This document shows, in pieces, positions 1 through 7,258 of a stretch of DNA of 12,901 nt; the stretch's first letter is position 1, and each line of letters begins with the position of its first letter. The notes below the pieces were generated by a model. That model was not told the DNA's origin and did no database searches. It saw only the letters and a program-made list of their open reading frames with translations. This DNA comes from Chloroflexota bacterium (GTDB lineage: Bacteria; Chloroflexota; UBA4733): positions 1 to 12,901 of the forward strand of contig JAMCTA010000117.1 in the NCBI GenBank assembly GCA_023381895.1, written 5' to 3'. The position numbers were made by a program, and so were the translations under genes.

Positions 1-2098
1 CGCTGCCCTGAGCACGATGCACAGACAAGGCATAGGCAAGGGCAAGATGGCTGAGATCAGACCGGGAGAACGTGACCTCCCTCTCATCATCGAGCCGTAT
101 GATCACCTGCAAGTGCTCAGCATCGAGAGCGATCACGGTACCGAGATCACCATTGAAGACGCTGAGAGCGTAGTTATTGTGAGTGTGCACGACACGATCC
201 CCCACACGTAGGCGGAAGGCCCCACACTCAATCTCGTCTTCCTCCGGACGTGGTGAGTTCAGTGCGTCCTGCAACGCGGAGTTGAGCGCGTCAATCCCGC
301 AGACGCCTCTGTACATCGGAGCTAGAACCTGGATCGATGCACTTGAACATCCAAGCTTGCGTGGCAGCCGCTCCGTCACGAGCGCCACAATGACACGACG
401 CGCCGCTGTCGCATCATCTGTCACCGCAAGGAAGAAGTCTCCACTTGCCAATGCCGGTTGCCAGAGTGGGAGATCACCGTGCGCGAGGCGCTGCGCATTG
501 AGGGCGATACCTGATCCCTCGGCCTGACGGAACACCTGCGTCAGCCGGACAACAGGGCAGCACTCACTCGCGATGATATCTGCCAGCACCTGGCCAGGTC
601 CCACACTCGGCAGCTGGTCGACATCTCCCACGAACACGACGTGCGTACCGGCGGCAACCCGGCTTAAAAGCGCCCGCGCGAGGAACAGATCAAGCATCGA
701 TGCCTCGTCGATAACGATGAGGTCGGCAGGAAGAGCTTGGTGTCGCTTCCCTCGATCTCCGTTCCACTCCTCACTAGAGAGCGGGAGAGGTAGGGCATCA
801 TCGATCACCTCAGTGGCGCTTCGCGTGCCGCGTAATTGGAGCAAACGGTGGAGCGTCCATGCCGGAGACCTAGCAACCAACTCGAGGTGGCGCGCTGCTC
901 TCCCAGTCGGTGCAGCGAGCACGACCCTCACGCCAAGCGCAGCACAAGATGCAACCAACGAGCGAAGAATCGTCGTCTTCCCAGTGCCCGGTCCACCGGT
1001 AACGACGCTCACTCGGTGGGTCAGCGCCTGGCGGACTGCAGCAGATTGTTCCACCGTAGGCTTCCAGCCAAGGTCACCGGCCACGGTCAGGGACTCCAGC
1101 GTACTAACGCCGGTGCGTCGTCGTACTCGATCCTCTGGAGTAGACATAAGACGGTAGAGCTCGCGCGCTAGGGCATACTCAGCGAGGCTTACTGGTAAGA
1201 GTGCGTAGTGAATGCTTCCCGCAATGGACCTGACGGCGAGCTGAGCACGATCCATGAGGGCGGCCAGGGACTGCTCGAGAGCTGATGTAGCAGAGGAGTC
1301 AACGCGTAGGGCTGCCTGAGCCTCACGAAGCAACTCTTGCCCTTCCATCCAGGCAGAGCCCTGTGCCGTATGCTGCTGAAGGCAGTGAAGCAGTGCTGCC
1401 TGCAAGCGGCTCGGAGCAAGCAGCGGAATGCCAAGTCCTTCTGCGAGGCGATCCGCAGTGCGAAAGCCGATGCCCCGGATGTCCTGAGCCAATCGGTAGG
1501 GATCGTGGCGGAGATACAGCGCGGCACTCTCTCCATACACGCGGAGCACCTGCTCCGCACGTCTGTACGAGAGCCCGAGTTGGAAGAGCGCTAGCACGAC
1601 ATCTCTTGTGGCGCGTTCGCGCTGCCAACTGGCAGCAATTCGCCCGGCCCGAACACGTCCAATGCCAGGTACGGTGACGATGCGCTCGACACCGCCATCC
1701 AGCGCCGCCAGGGTTTCCGTCCCGAAGAAGGTGACGAGCCGGCGTGCCGTCACCTTCCCGACGCCCCGGACAAGGGGGGACGCGAGAAATCGCGCAAGTG
1801 CGCCAGATTCGACCGGAAGTACCAGGGCCACTACGTGCGCTCTAAACTGTCTACCGAATCGGGGATGGGCAACCCAAGCTCCCGTGCACCGCAGGTATTC
1901 GCCCTCCCGGACCTCGGGAAACGTTCCGACGACGGTGACTGGAGCTTGGTCAAGGTCGTTGACCGCCAGCCGTATGATGGAGAAAGGCTGGGCAGCATCG
2001 GTATAAACGCAGCGTACGACGACTCCCTCGACGAGGGCCGGAGGAGGGAGGTGTGCGACATTCCGGTTGTCGGGCAGAGAAGCAAGGTGATTATTCAC
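1..2098 (-). CDS. recD2: RecD2-type ATP-dependent 5'-3' DNA helicase (partial, C-terminus off the left edge)
   Basis: This is a superfamily 1B helicase that unwinds DNA 5' to 3' in repair, of the RecD2 kind that works without RecBC. About 699 residues are visible. An N-terminal OB-like region (about residues 20-95) is followed by helix-hairpin-helix repeats at about 109-121 (RGVGKVTARR), 143-154 (VPGIGRVRAGRI) and 208-219 (RGIGFRTADRLA), the RecD2 hallmark. The helicase core has Walker A GGPGTGKT at 368-375 (Lys374), PTGRAA just after it, and Walker B VIDEASM with Asp464/Glu465. VGDVDQLPSVGPG and APMYRGVCGIDALN follow. Visible sequence stops in the last helicase motif (SVHRAQGS), so only some tens of residues should be missing. 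GTG at 2098 is the first usable start before the OB region, and no upstream in-frame ATG supports a longer form; its ribosome site is weak. It is transcribed divergently from dcd. The family call is secure; the exact start is less so. Confidence 0.93.
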   Translation of the reverse strand, partial: MNNHLASLPDNRNVAHLPPPALVEGVVVRCVYTDAAQPFSIIRLAVNDLDQAPVTVVGTFPEVREGEYLRCTGAWVAHPRFGRQFRAHVVALVLPVESGALARFLASPLVRGVGKVTARRLVTFFGTETLAALDGGVERIVTVPGIGRVRAGRIAASWQRERATRDVVLALFQLGLSYRRAEQVLRVYGESAALYLRHDPYRLAQDIRGIGFRTADRLAEGLGIPLLAPSRLQAALLHCLQQHTAQGSAWMEGQELLREAQAALRVDSSATSALEQSLAALMDRAQLAVRSIAGSIHYALLPVSLAEYALARELYRLMSTPEDRVRRRTGVSTLESLTVAGDLGWKPTVEQSAAVRQALTHRVSVVTGGPGTGKTTILRSLVASCAALGVRVVLAAPTGRAARHLELVARSPAWTLHRLLQLRGTRSATEVIDDALPLPLSSEEWNGDRGKRHQALPADLIVIDEASMLDLFLARALLSRVAAGTHVVFVGDVDQLPSVGPGQVLADIIASECCPVVRLTQVFRQAEGSGIALNAQRLAHGDLPLWQPALASGDFFLAVTDDATAARRVIVALVTERLPRKLGCSSASIQVLAPMYRGVCGIDALNSALQDALNSPRPEEDEIECGAFRLRVGDRVVHTHNNYALSVFNGDLGTVIALDAEHLQVIIRLDDEREVTFSRSDLSHLALAYALSVHRAQGS

Positions 2099-2301
2099 AC
2101 TGTGAGCCTGGTAAGACCCCTCAGAGGATGCAAGAAAGATACTATCTTCCTCAAGCCTGGCAGCAGCCCCGCCACTAGGCCGCTCACCAGCCTGGTTATA
2201 CTGTACCGCCTAGAAGGGGATGAGGCGCCCGAGGCCGGTCTGAGGCCAGTGAGGGAGGAACGAGTTCCCGGTGTGCGCCGGGCCCAGAGGAGTACCCAAT
2301 C
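2099..2301. promoter_or_regulatory. Divergent intergenic region between recD2 and dcd
   Basis: This 203-base gap must carry start signals for both the leftward helicase gene and the rightward dcd run. Seen in it: a perfect 13-base palindrome AAGATACTATCTT at 2136-2148, whose minus strand contains a TAGTAT -10-like box, and a TATACT -10-like box on the plus strand at 2197-2202. Neither has a recognisable -35 hexamer at the usual distance. No small gene or RNA was recognised. Confidence 0.4.
2286..2292 (+). promoter_or_regulatory. Ribosome binding site of dcd
   Basis: AGAGGAG lies 9 bases before the ATG at 2302 and fixes that start for the dCTP deaminase gene. Confidence 0.7.
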
Positions 2302-2931
2302 ATGCTGCTGTCCGATCGCCGCATAGAGGAGGAGATCGCCCGGGACAATATCGTCATCTCTCCTTTTGACGAGCGGCAGCTCGGCACGAACTCCTACGAC
2401 TGCCGCCTTGGCGAATGGTATTTCCAGCCTGACGCAAACGTCGAGGTCATCGACTTTACGGATGAGGCACAGTCTCGAGCATTTTGGGGCGAGCCGCGCC
2501 GGGCCGTGGAGGGTCGCATCCCTGTTCGTCCAGGAACCACCATTCTCGCCCACACGTGGGAAGTGGTCGGTGCTCGTAACGGAATTACTACGAGCATGCA
2601 CGCCCGGAGCAGCGTCGGTCGCGCCAGCCTCTCTGTCTGCAAGTGTGCGGGGGTTGGCGACGTGGGATATATCTCTCGCTGGACCATGGAGATCTCGAAT
2701 CACTCACGCAGCACCATTCTCCTGCCCGTCGGTTTACGCATCTGCCAGATCAAGTTTGAGGAAGTTGGCCCTACCCTACGTGTCTACCACGGAAAGTACG
2801 GTCAACAGCACGACTGGACTCCCTACGACATGCTCCCAAAGTTGTTTTCGGACTGGGATGTCCACTCGCTGTCAGCATTCCGGGAGCAGCTGAGTCTTCC
2901 TCCCGAGCCAGCAACCGTGCGCGAGACCTGA
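2302..2931 (+). CDS. dcd: dCTP deaminase-family protein (Dcd/DUT fold)
   Basis: This cytosolic nucleotide enzyme likely deaminates dCTP to dUTP (or directly to dUMP if bifunctional), feeding dTMP synthesis. The 209-residue product matches the family length. Seen: N-terminal LLSDRRIEEEI, the signature ARSSVGR at 101-107 (Arg102, Ser103, Ser104), then GDVGYISRWTMEISNHS at 119-135, where Glu130 is in the place of the catalytic glutamate, GLRICQIKFE at 144-153, and KYGQQ at 165-169 near the C-terminus, as in phosphate-binding tails of the family. The middle motif reads GDVGY rather than the DPG(W/F)xG of E. coli Dcd, and a Cys-rich VCKCAG precedes it, so it belongs to a divergent subgroup. Whether it makes dUTP or dUMP cannot be decided by eye. 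It is first in a tight run: the next ATG follows after only 10 bases. Confidence 0.85.
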   Translation: MLLSDRRIEEEIARDNIVISPFDERQLGTNSYDCRLGEWYFQPDANVEVIDFTDEAQSRAFWGEPRRAVEGRIPVRPGTTILAHTWEVVGARNGITTSMHARSSVGRASLSVCKCAGVGDVGYISRWTMEISNHSRSTILLPVGLRICQIKFEEVGPTLRVYHGKYGQQHDWTPYDMLPKLFSDWDVHSLSAFREQLSLPPEPATVRET

Positions 2932-2941
2932 GCCCGAAGCC

Positions 2942-5041
2942 ATGAGCGGACTATACTCTCGTTCACGAGTGCTTTCTATTTCCCCTGAGTCAAGCAAGAG
3001 TCGAGCCGAAAGCAACATCTTCGTGGCAGAGCCCACGTCTGGCACACAAGTCCGCCAGTTCGGCTCTCTCTACATCGTGACAGAAACAGCTGGCGATAGC
3101 CCTGCTGAGCGTCAGATGTGTCGTGTCGCAGCCGAATGGATCCGCAAGGAGTTCTACCAGCAACCCAACCCGGACCTCAGCACTGCTCTCTTCTCCGCCA
3201 TCGAGCGGGCCCATGGCCAGACGCGCCTCGATCCCCGACTGCCTCCAATCAGCGAGCGCTTGCCCCTCGCTATTACCATCATTGCCATACGCAACGGGGA
3301 GATGATGTGTGCTCATCTGCTTCCCGTGCAGGTATATGTCGGGGCCTTCGACGACATCGCCTACATCCCAGACCCGCCACTGCCGGAGAGTCAGGAAAAG
3401 TTCGCTACGCGCCACCTCGAGTTCGGGATCAGTGAGTCGATCGAGCCTGAACTGCGAACCGCACGCTTGGAGCAAGGCAACGTCATCGCCGTATGCTCGT
3501 ATGCCCTGGCACAATCTCTGGATACGGCACACATTACGGGAGTGACCCGATCAAGCGATCTCGAAGCAGCTCGACGTATCCTACGCAGCTCCTTCCCATA
3601 TCCCGATGTCGCCGCCTATGCGCTACTCATCCGTATTGAGACTGACGGGCGGTTGGGCGCAGCGGCGAACGAGCGTCCAGACAAGCTTCTGTCTCAGGTA
3701 CTGGCGAAAGCGAGCATACGCCTTGGCAGCGTGTTTCAGCGCGGGCCACGGGCGCGCTCTGCACGCGCGAGCACGCGCGCATCTCGCTCTCGCCGGCGAG
3801 ATGACGGCACCGTGCTGTTGATTGGCTTGGCTGTTGCCGCGGTCGTTGCGGTAGCCCTTCTTGCGGTCCTTATGCTCAAGGGCATTCAGGCATTTCAAGC
3901 ACACCAGCAACAGACCGCCCTTGCCCAGACGGTCGCGCAGGTGAACCAGCTCGTTCAGAAGGCAAACACGGAGAAAGATCCCGCAGCAGCGCTCACCGAC
4001 CTTGCAAACGCAGCGACTGTCGTGCGCCGCAGCGAATCACACCTGCCCCCCGGGGCCGCCCAGAATATCCTCACCACACTACAAAAGGCCCGCGACCATA
4101 TCGGCCGCGGTGCAACATTGCAGAACCTCAAGCCACTCCTCAACCTCAGCGCTCCCACGACGAGTACAAAGGTGCATTTCAATCAGGTGGTCGTCGCGGG
4201 AGGAGTGCCGTACATTCTTGATACTGGCGGCCAGCGTGTCATTGAAGTTTCAACAAGCAAGCGAATTGCGGTGCCTCGAATTGCAGCGGGCCAACAAGTG
4301 GGACAGACTATCGTTCAGTCGATCGTGGCAATTGCCGCAGAGGGCTCAAACGTGCTTGCCGTCGACAACCACAATGTGGTGTGGCGCTACAGTTCAGCCA
4401 CGAATCAGGTCCAGCAAGTGCTCGTTCCCGGCTCCGACGCCTGGGGAAATGTGCAGGCCATTACTGTGAGCCACGGCAATCTGTATGTGCTCGATACTCG
4501 GCTGAGTCGAGTGTGGGTCTATCCGCCGCAGGGTAGCGGCTATGGTCCGCCGGTGGACTTTTTTGGATCGCTGGCCGCCCAAGTGCCCACACCACAGCCA
4601 ACGGCGACACCGCCGCCGCGACCGACGCCCACAGCCGCTCCGATACCATCACCAACACCTTTCACGCCTCCTGACTTGCACCACAGCTCCGATATTGCTT
4701 TCGACGGATCGCTCTACATCCTGCAGAGTGATGGGAAAATCTTGAAGTACACCAAGGGCGTTAGAGTTCCTTTCCCAGAGACCGGGCTGGTAGGATCATT
4801 ACCGAATGTGTCCCGGCTCATCGTCCCATCGGAATCAGCCGGGGTGTTTGTAGTAGACCCTGCTGGCGATCGCATCGTTCACTTCACCGCCTCGGGACAA
4901 TACGATCGTCAGTACTTCCTGCCAGATAACACCAACGCCGGGCTGAGCACCCTCGTGGATGCTGCCTTAGATCCACAGGCGCAGACTGTGTACCTGCTAT
5001 CTGACGCCGTACTCGCGGTCGCCACTTTGCCCAACCCCTGA
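2942..5041 (+). CDS. Membrane-anchored protein: degenerate PP2C (PPM)-like domain, one TM helix, NHL-type beta-propeller
   Basis: I do not recognise a named gene. Residues about 25-235 have the layout of a PPM/PP2C phosphatase, but the metal-binding motifs are absent: GSLYIVTETAGDSP (41-54) sits where an active enzyme has DGMGG, HLLPVQVYV (125-133) where GDSR would be, and VCSYALAQSL (184-193) where CSDGL would be. It is therefore probably a catalytically dead sensor or scaffold. A basic stretch (260-286, Arg-rich) precedes one hydrophobic helix at about 290-312; positive-inside topology puts the N-terminal domain in the cytoplasm. A helical, Gln/Ala-rich stalk (313-395) follows. Then come beta-propeller repeats (about 410-699) with blades such as VPYILDTGGQRVIEV and NLYVLDTRLSRVWVYP, interrupted by a Pro/Thr-rich insert at 548-577. 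There is no N-terminal signal peptide. The gene lies 10 bases after dcd and 8 bases before the amidohydrolase gene, suggesting one transcript. Its ribosome site is poor, consistent with coupling. Confidence 0.75.
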   Translation: MSGLYSRSRVLSISPESSKSRAESNIFVAEPTSGTQVRQFGSLYIVTETAGDSPAERQMCRVAAEWIRKEFYQQPNPDLSTALFSAIERAHGQTRLDPRLPPISERLPLAITIIAIRNGEMMCAHLLPVQVYVGAFDDIAYIPDPPLPESQEKFATRHLEFGISESIEPELRTARLEQGNVIAVCSYALAQSLDTAHITGVTRSSDLEAARRILRSSFPYPDVAAYALLIRIETDGRLGAAANERPDKLLSQVLAKASIRLGSVFQRGPRARSARASTRASRSRRRDDGTVLLIGLAVAAVVAVALLAVLMLKGIQAFQAHQQQTALAQTVAQVNQLVQKANTEKDPAAALTDLANAATVVRRSESHLPPGAAQNILTTLQKARDHIGRGATLQNLKPLLNLSAPTTSTKVHFNQVVVAGGVPYILDTGGQRVIEVSTSKRIAVPRIAAGQQVGQTIVQSIVAIAAEGSNVLAVDNHNVVWRYSSATNQVQQVLVPGSDAWGNVQAITVSHGNLYVLDTRLSRVWVYPPQGSGYGPPVDFFGSLAAQVPTPQPTATPPPRPTPTAAPIPSPTPFTPPDLHHSSDIAFDGSLYILQSDGKILKYTKGVRVPFPETGLVGSLPNVSRLIVPSESAGVFVVDPAGDRIVHFTASGQYDRQYFLPDNTNAGLSTLVDAALDPQAQTVYLLSDAVLAVATLPNP

Positions 5042-5049
5042 GTACTGGC

Positions 5050-5889
5050 GTGATCATCGATGCACACACTCACATCTTTCCACCTGAGATCGTTGCCCAG
5101 CGGACGGCGTGGTGCGAGCGTGACCGCTGGTTCGGACAGTTGTATGCGTCACCAAGAGCGAAGCTCGCAACTGCAGACGAGCTGGTTGCCTCGATGGCAC
5201 GGGCGGGTATTCAAACATCTTTTGCCCTAGCGTTCGGGTGGAGTGATCCAGGCGTCGGAGCACTTCACAATGCCTACTTGCTAGATGCCTACCATCGTTT
5301 TCCTGGCAAGCTCGTACCCTTCGCCTATGCCACCCCGAATCATCTTCCAGTGAATCTAGAAGAGTTCGCTGGAATCGGCGAATGGATGCCCGAAGGGCAG
5401 GGTTTTACGCTCGACCAGCACGGGCGAGTCACTCCATTGCTTGAAGCAGCACGTGCTCTGGACCTCGTTGTACTGACACACGTGAGTGAGCCGATGGGGC
5501 ATTCTTACCCTGGAAAGAGCAACGTCCGCCCAGAGAGTCTGCTTGCGCTGGCTGAAGTGTTCTCAGAGAACCGCTTCGTCGCAGCTCACTGGGGTGGTGG
5601 GTTGCCATTCTTCGAGCTCATGCCCGAGGTGCGGGAGGCGCTGTCACGAGTGTGGTACGACACGGCCGCTGGTTCCCTCCTCTACTCGCCGCAGGTCTTC
5701 AGAGTGGCCGAGCGTCTGCTCGCTCCTGCCAAGGTCCTCTGGGGTACCGACTACCCCTTGGTTCCGCAGCAGCGCGACCTGCAGCGACTGCACTCAAGTA
5801 GCATCTCGCCGGAGCTGATCAGTCGCATTGCCGGTAGCAATTCCTTGCAGGTGCTGAGCACACGCTGGCGTGAGGCAATCACCATTTAA
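5050..5889 (+). CDS. Metal-dependent amidohydrolase (Amidohydrolase_2 family, TIM barrel)
   Basis: A small cytosolic hydrolase or decarboxylase of the amidohydrolase superfamily, 279 residues, near full family length. Seen: the first-strand metal motif IIDAHTHIF (His6, His8), GIGEW at 108-112, LTHVSE with His144, AAHWGGG with His180, and LWGTDYP with Asp234, which together form the usual metal site. The end, IAGSNSLQVL, matches the G(N)A motif that closes the barrel in this family. The GTG at 5050 is chosen because the DAHTH motif must sit within a few residues of the start; only 8 bases separate it from the preceding stop. The substrate is not predictable: relatives include aminocarboxymuconate-semialdehyde decarboxylase and many uncharacterised hydrolases. 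It probably shares a transcript with the two genes before it, and a long inverted repeat follows its stop. Confidence 0.85.
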   Translation: MIIDAHTHIFPPEIVAQRTAWCERDRWFGQLYASPRAKLATADELVASMARAGIQTSFALAFGWSDPGVGALHNAYLLDAYHRFPGKLVPFAYATPNHLPVNLEEFAGIGEWMPEGQGFTLDQHGRVTPLLEAARALDLVVLTHVSEPMGHSYPGKSNVRPESLLALAEVFSENRFVAAHWGGGLPFFELMPEVREALSRVWYDTAAGSLLYSPQVFRVAERLLAPAKVLWGTDYPLVPQQRDLQRLHSSSISPELISRIAGSNSLQVLSTRWREAITI

Positions 5890-5906
5890 AGGCGGAGTAT
5901 AGATCC

Positions 5907-5951
5907 TGATCTGGCACTCCCGGCTCCTTCCACACCGAGAGTGCCAGATCA
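5907..5951. repeat. Perfect 13-bp inverted repeat (stem-loop)
   Basis: TGATCTGGCACTC at 5907-5919 is exactly complementary to GAGTGCCAGATCA at 5939-5951, with a 19-base loop. It begins 17 bases after the amidohydrolase stop codon. No T-run follows on either strand, so it is not a classical intrinsic terminator. It may end or stabilise the dcd-run transcript, or be a protein-binding site. Confidence 0.75.
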
Positions 5952-6025
5952 CTTCAGCACACGCCCCGCTTACTGATCCCATTCCCATTCAGTCCCTACA
6001 GGAGCGCCAAAAGGTAGTAACAGCG

Positions 6026-6048
6026 CTCACAATTGGTGAGAATATAAT
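6026..6048 (+). promoter_or_regulatory. Promoter -10 region with an adjoining palindrome, upstream of the esterase-VOC gene
   Basis: A perfect TATAAT lies at 6043-6048, 40 bases before the GTG start. Directly upstream is the interrupted palindrome CTCACAATTGGTGAG (6026-6040: 5-bp arms, 5-base centre), occupying the spacer where a regulator could block polymerase. No good -35 hexamer is visible at 16-18 bases, which fits a regulated promoter. Promoter function is inferred. Confidence 0.5.
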
Positions 6049-6088
6049 CAGGTTCAAGTAAGGCGCTCAGCTACGGCAGGGAGATGAT

Positions 6089-7258
6089 GTGATTGCTCTT
6101 TCATTGCATTTCGCGCTTAGAGACAGCGCGCTCAAGGGGTCGGCACCGACGCTCGTGCTGCTTCACGGCAGAGGGGCGGACGAACTCGACCTTCTCCCGA
6201 TCGCCGAGGCTCTCGATCCTCGGTGGCGTGTGCTCAGCCTGCGTGCGCCTCTCGAGCACTCCGGCGGTTACCATTGGTACGACCTCAAAGATCCAGGAAC
6301 CCTCGACGCGGAGACGTACTCAGTAAGCCTCAAGATACTCGAGCAGGCCCTTCACGAGGCACTTACTGCATTTCCAGTGCTTCATGGGCGGCTGCATCTT
6401 CTGGGCTTCAGTCAGGGCGCAACGATGGCAGGGTCTTTGTTGTTCGCCGCTCCAGATCTCATCGAGTCAGCCGTCTTGTTGAGCGGCTACCTTCCCCTTG
6501 GGAAGGGGCTACCGCAACTATCCGCAGCAGTTGAGGGCAAGCGGGTCTTCTGGGGGCACGGCACGCGTGATCAAGTGTTGCCAGTCGCTCTCGGCCGCCA
6601 GGCGCGGGACTATCTGGTGCAACAGGGTCTGCAGGTGAGCTATCACGAGTACCAGATGGCTCATCAGATCAGCGAAGAAGAGATCCAACAGGCAGTGGAT
6701 TGGCTACAGTCTGAGCTGCTCCAGCCAATCAGCGTAGAGAAAGAAGAGAGTGTGGAAGCAGAAGCGCCTATTCATCCACAGGTGGACATCGGACACGTCC
6801 ATCTGAAAGTCAGTGATCTCGAGCGAGCGGTGCAGTGGTATCGAGATGTGCTTGGTTTCGAAGTCCAGCAATACTACGGCCGCCAGGCAGCGTTCCTGTC
6901 GGCAGGGGGCTATCACCACCATATCGGCCTCAATACGTGGGAGAGTCAGAATGGCTCACCACCTCCCCCAGGGAGCACTGGCCTCTACCACGTTGCGATT
7001 CGCTATCCCAACCGTCCTGAGCTTGCTCGCGCGTTACAGCGCCTCATGCGCCATAACATCCCTCTGGACGGAGCATCCGATCACGGAGTCAGCGAAGCTC
7101 TCTACCTACACGATCCTGATGGAAACGGGATCGAGCTCTATCGAGACCGTCCACGTGCGGAATGGCCGCGCCGGAATGGTGAGCTCGCCATGGAAACTCG
7201 TCTCCTCGACCTCGACAGTCTTCTCGCCGAACTGGAGCGAGGCCAATCTCAAACGTGA
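6089..7258 (+). CDS. Fusion of serine carboxylesterase (MhqD/phospholipase-carboxylesterase type) with VOC/extradiol-dioxygenase-like domain
   Basis: A 389-residue two-domain protein. Residues 1-212 are an alpha/beta hydrolase of the phospholipase/carboxylesterase family: LVLLHGRGADELDLLP (22-37), nucleophile GFSQG with Ser108, acid Asp161 (GTRDQVLP) and His192 (MAHQI). After an acidic linker (about 213-231) comes a VOC domain: IGHVHLKVSDLERAVQWYRDVLGF (234-257), AGGYHHHIGLNTW (272-284), LYHVAI (299-304), DHGVSEALYLHDPDGNGIELYRDRP (331-355). His236, His301 and Glu349 are the likely metal ligands. In B. subtilis, MhqD-like esterases and MhqO/MhqE/CatE dioxygenases are separate proteins, co-encoded in the mhqED case, that detoxify quinones and catechols; a similar role here is inference. 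GTG at 6089 is used, with GGGAG 5 bases upstream; the nearby ATG at 6084 runs into a stop. The 3' end overlaps the convergent recG by 10 bases. Confidence 0.85.
   Translation: MIALSLHFALRDSALKGSAPTLVLLHGRGADELDLLPIAEALDPRWRVLSLRAPLEHSGGYHWYDLKDPGTLDAETYSVSLKILEQALHEALTAFPVLHGRLHLLGFSQGATMAGSLLFAAPDLIESAVLLSGYLPLGKGLPQLSAAVEGKRVFWGHGTRDQVLPVALGRQARDYLVQQGLQVSYHEYQMAHQISEEEIQQAVDWLQSELLQPISVEKEESVEAEAPIHPQVDIGHVHLKVSDLERAVQWYRDVLGFEVQQYYGRQAAFLSAGGYHHHIGLNTWESQNGSPPPPGSTGLYHVAIRYPNRPELARALQRLMRHNIPLDGASDHGVSEALYLHDPDGNGIELYRDRPRAEWPRRNGELAMETRLLDLDSLLAELERGQSQT

Noticed and set aside
573..1157. 194-residue and other plus-strand open frames inside 1-2090
   Set aside because: They are shadows of the minus-strand recD2 gene; their Arg/Ser-rich translations have no recognisable motif.
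2095..2703. 202-residue open frame opposite dcd
   Set aside because: It is antisense to a well-supported dcd gene, its translation resembles no family, and it has no suitable start signals.
3747..3800. GC-rich repetitive stretch (CACGCGCG repeats) as a DNA repeat element
   Set aside because: It encodes the Arg/Ala/Ser-rich juxtamembrane segment of the propeller protein; codon-level low complexity explains it.
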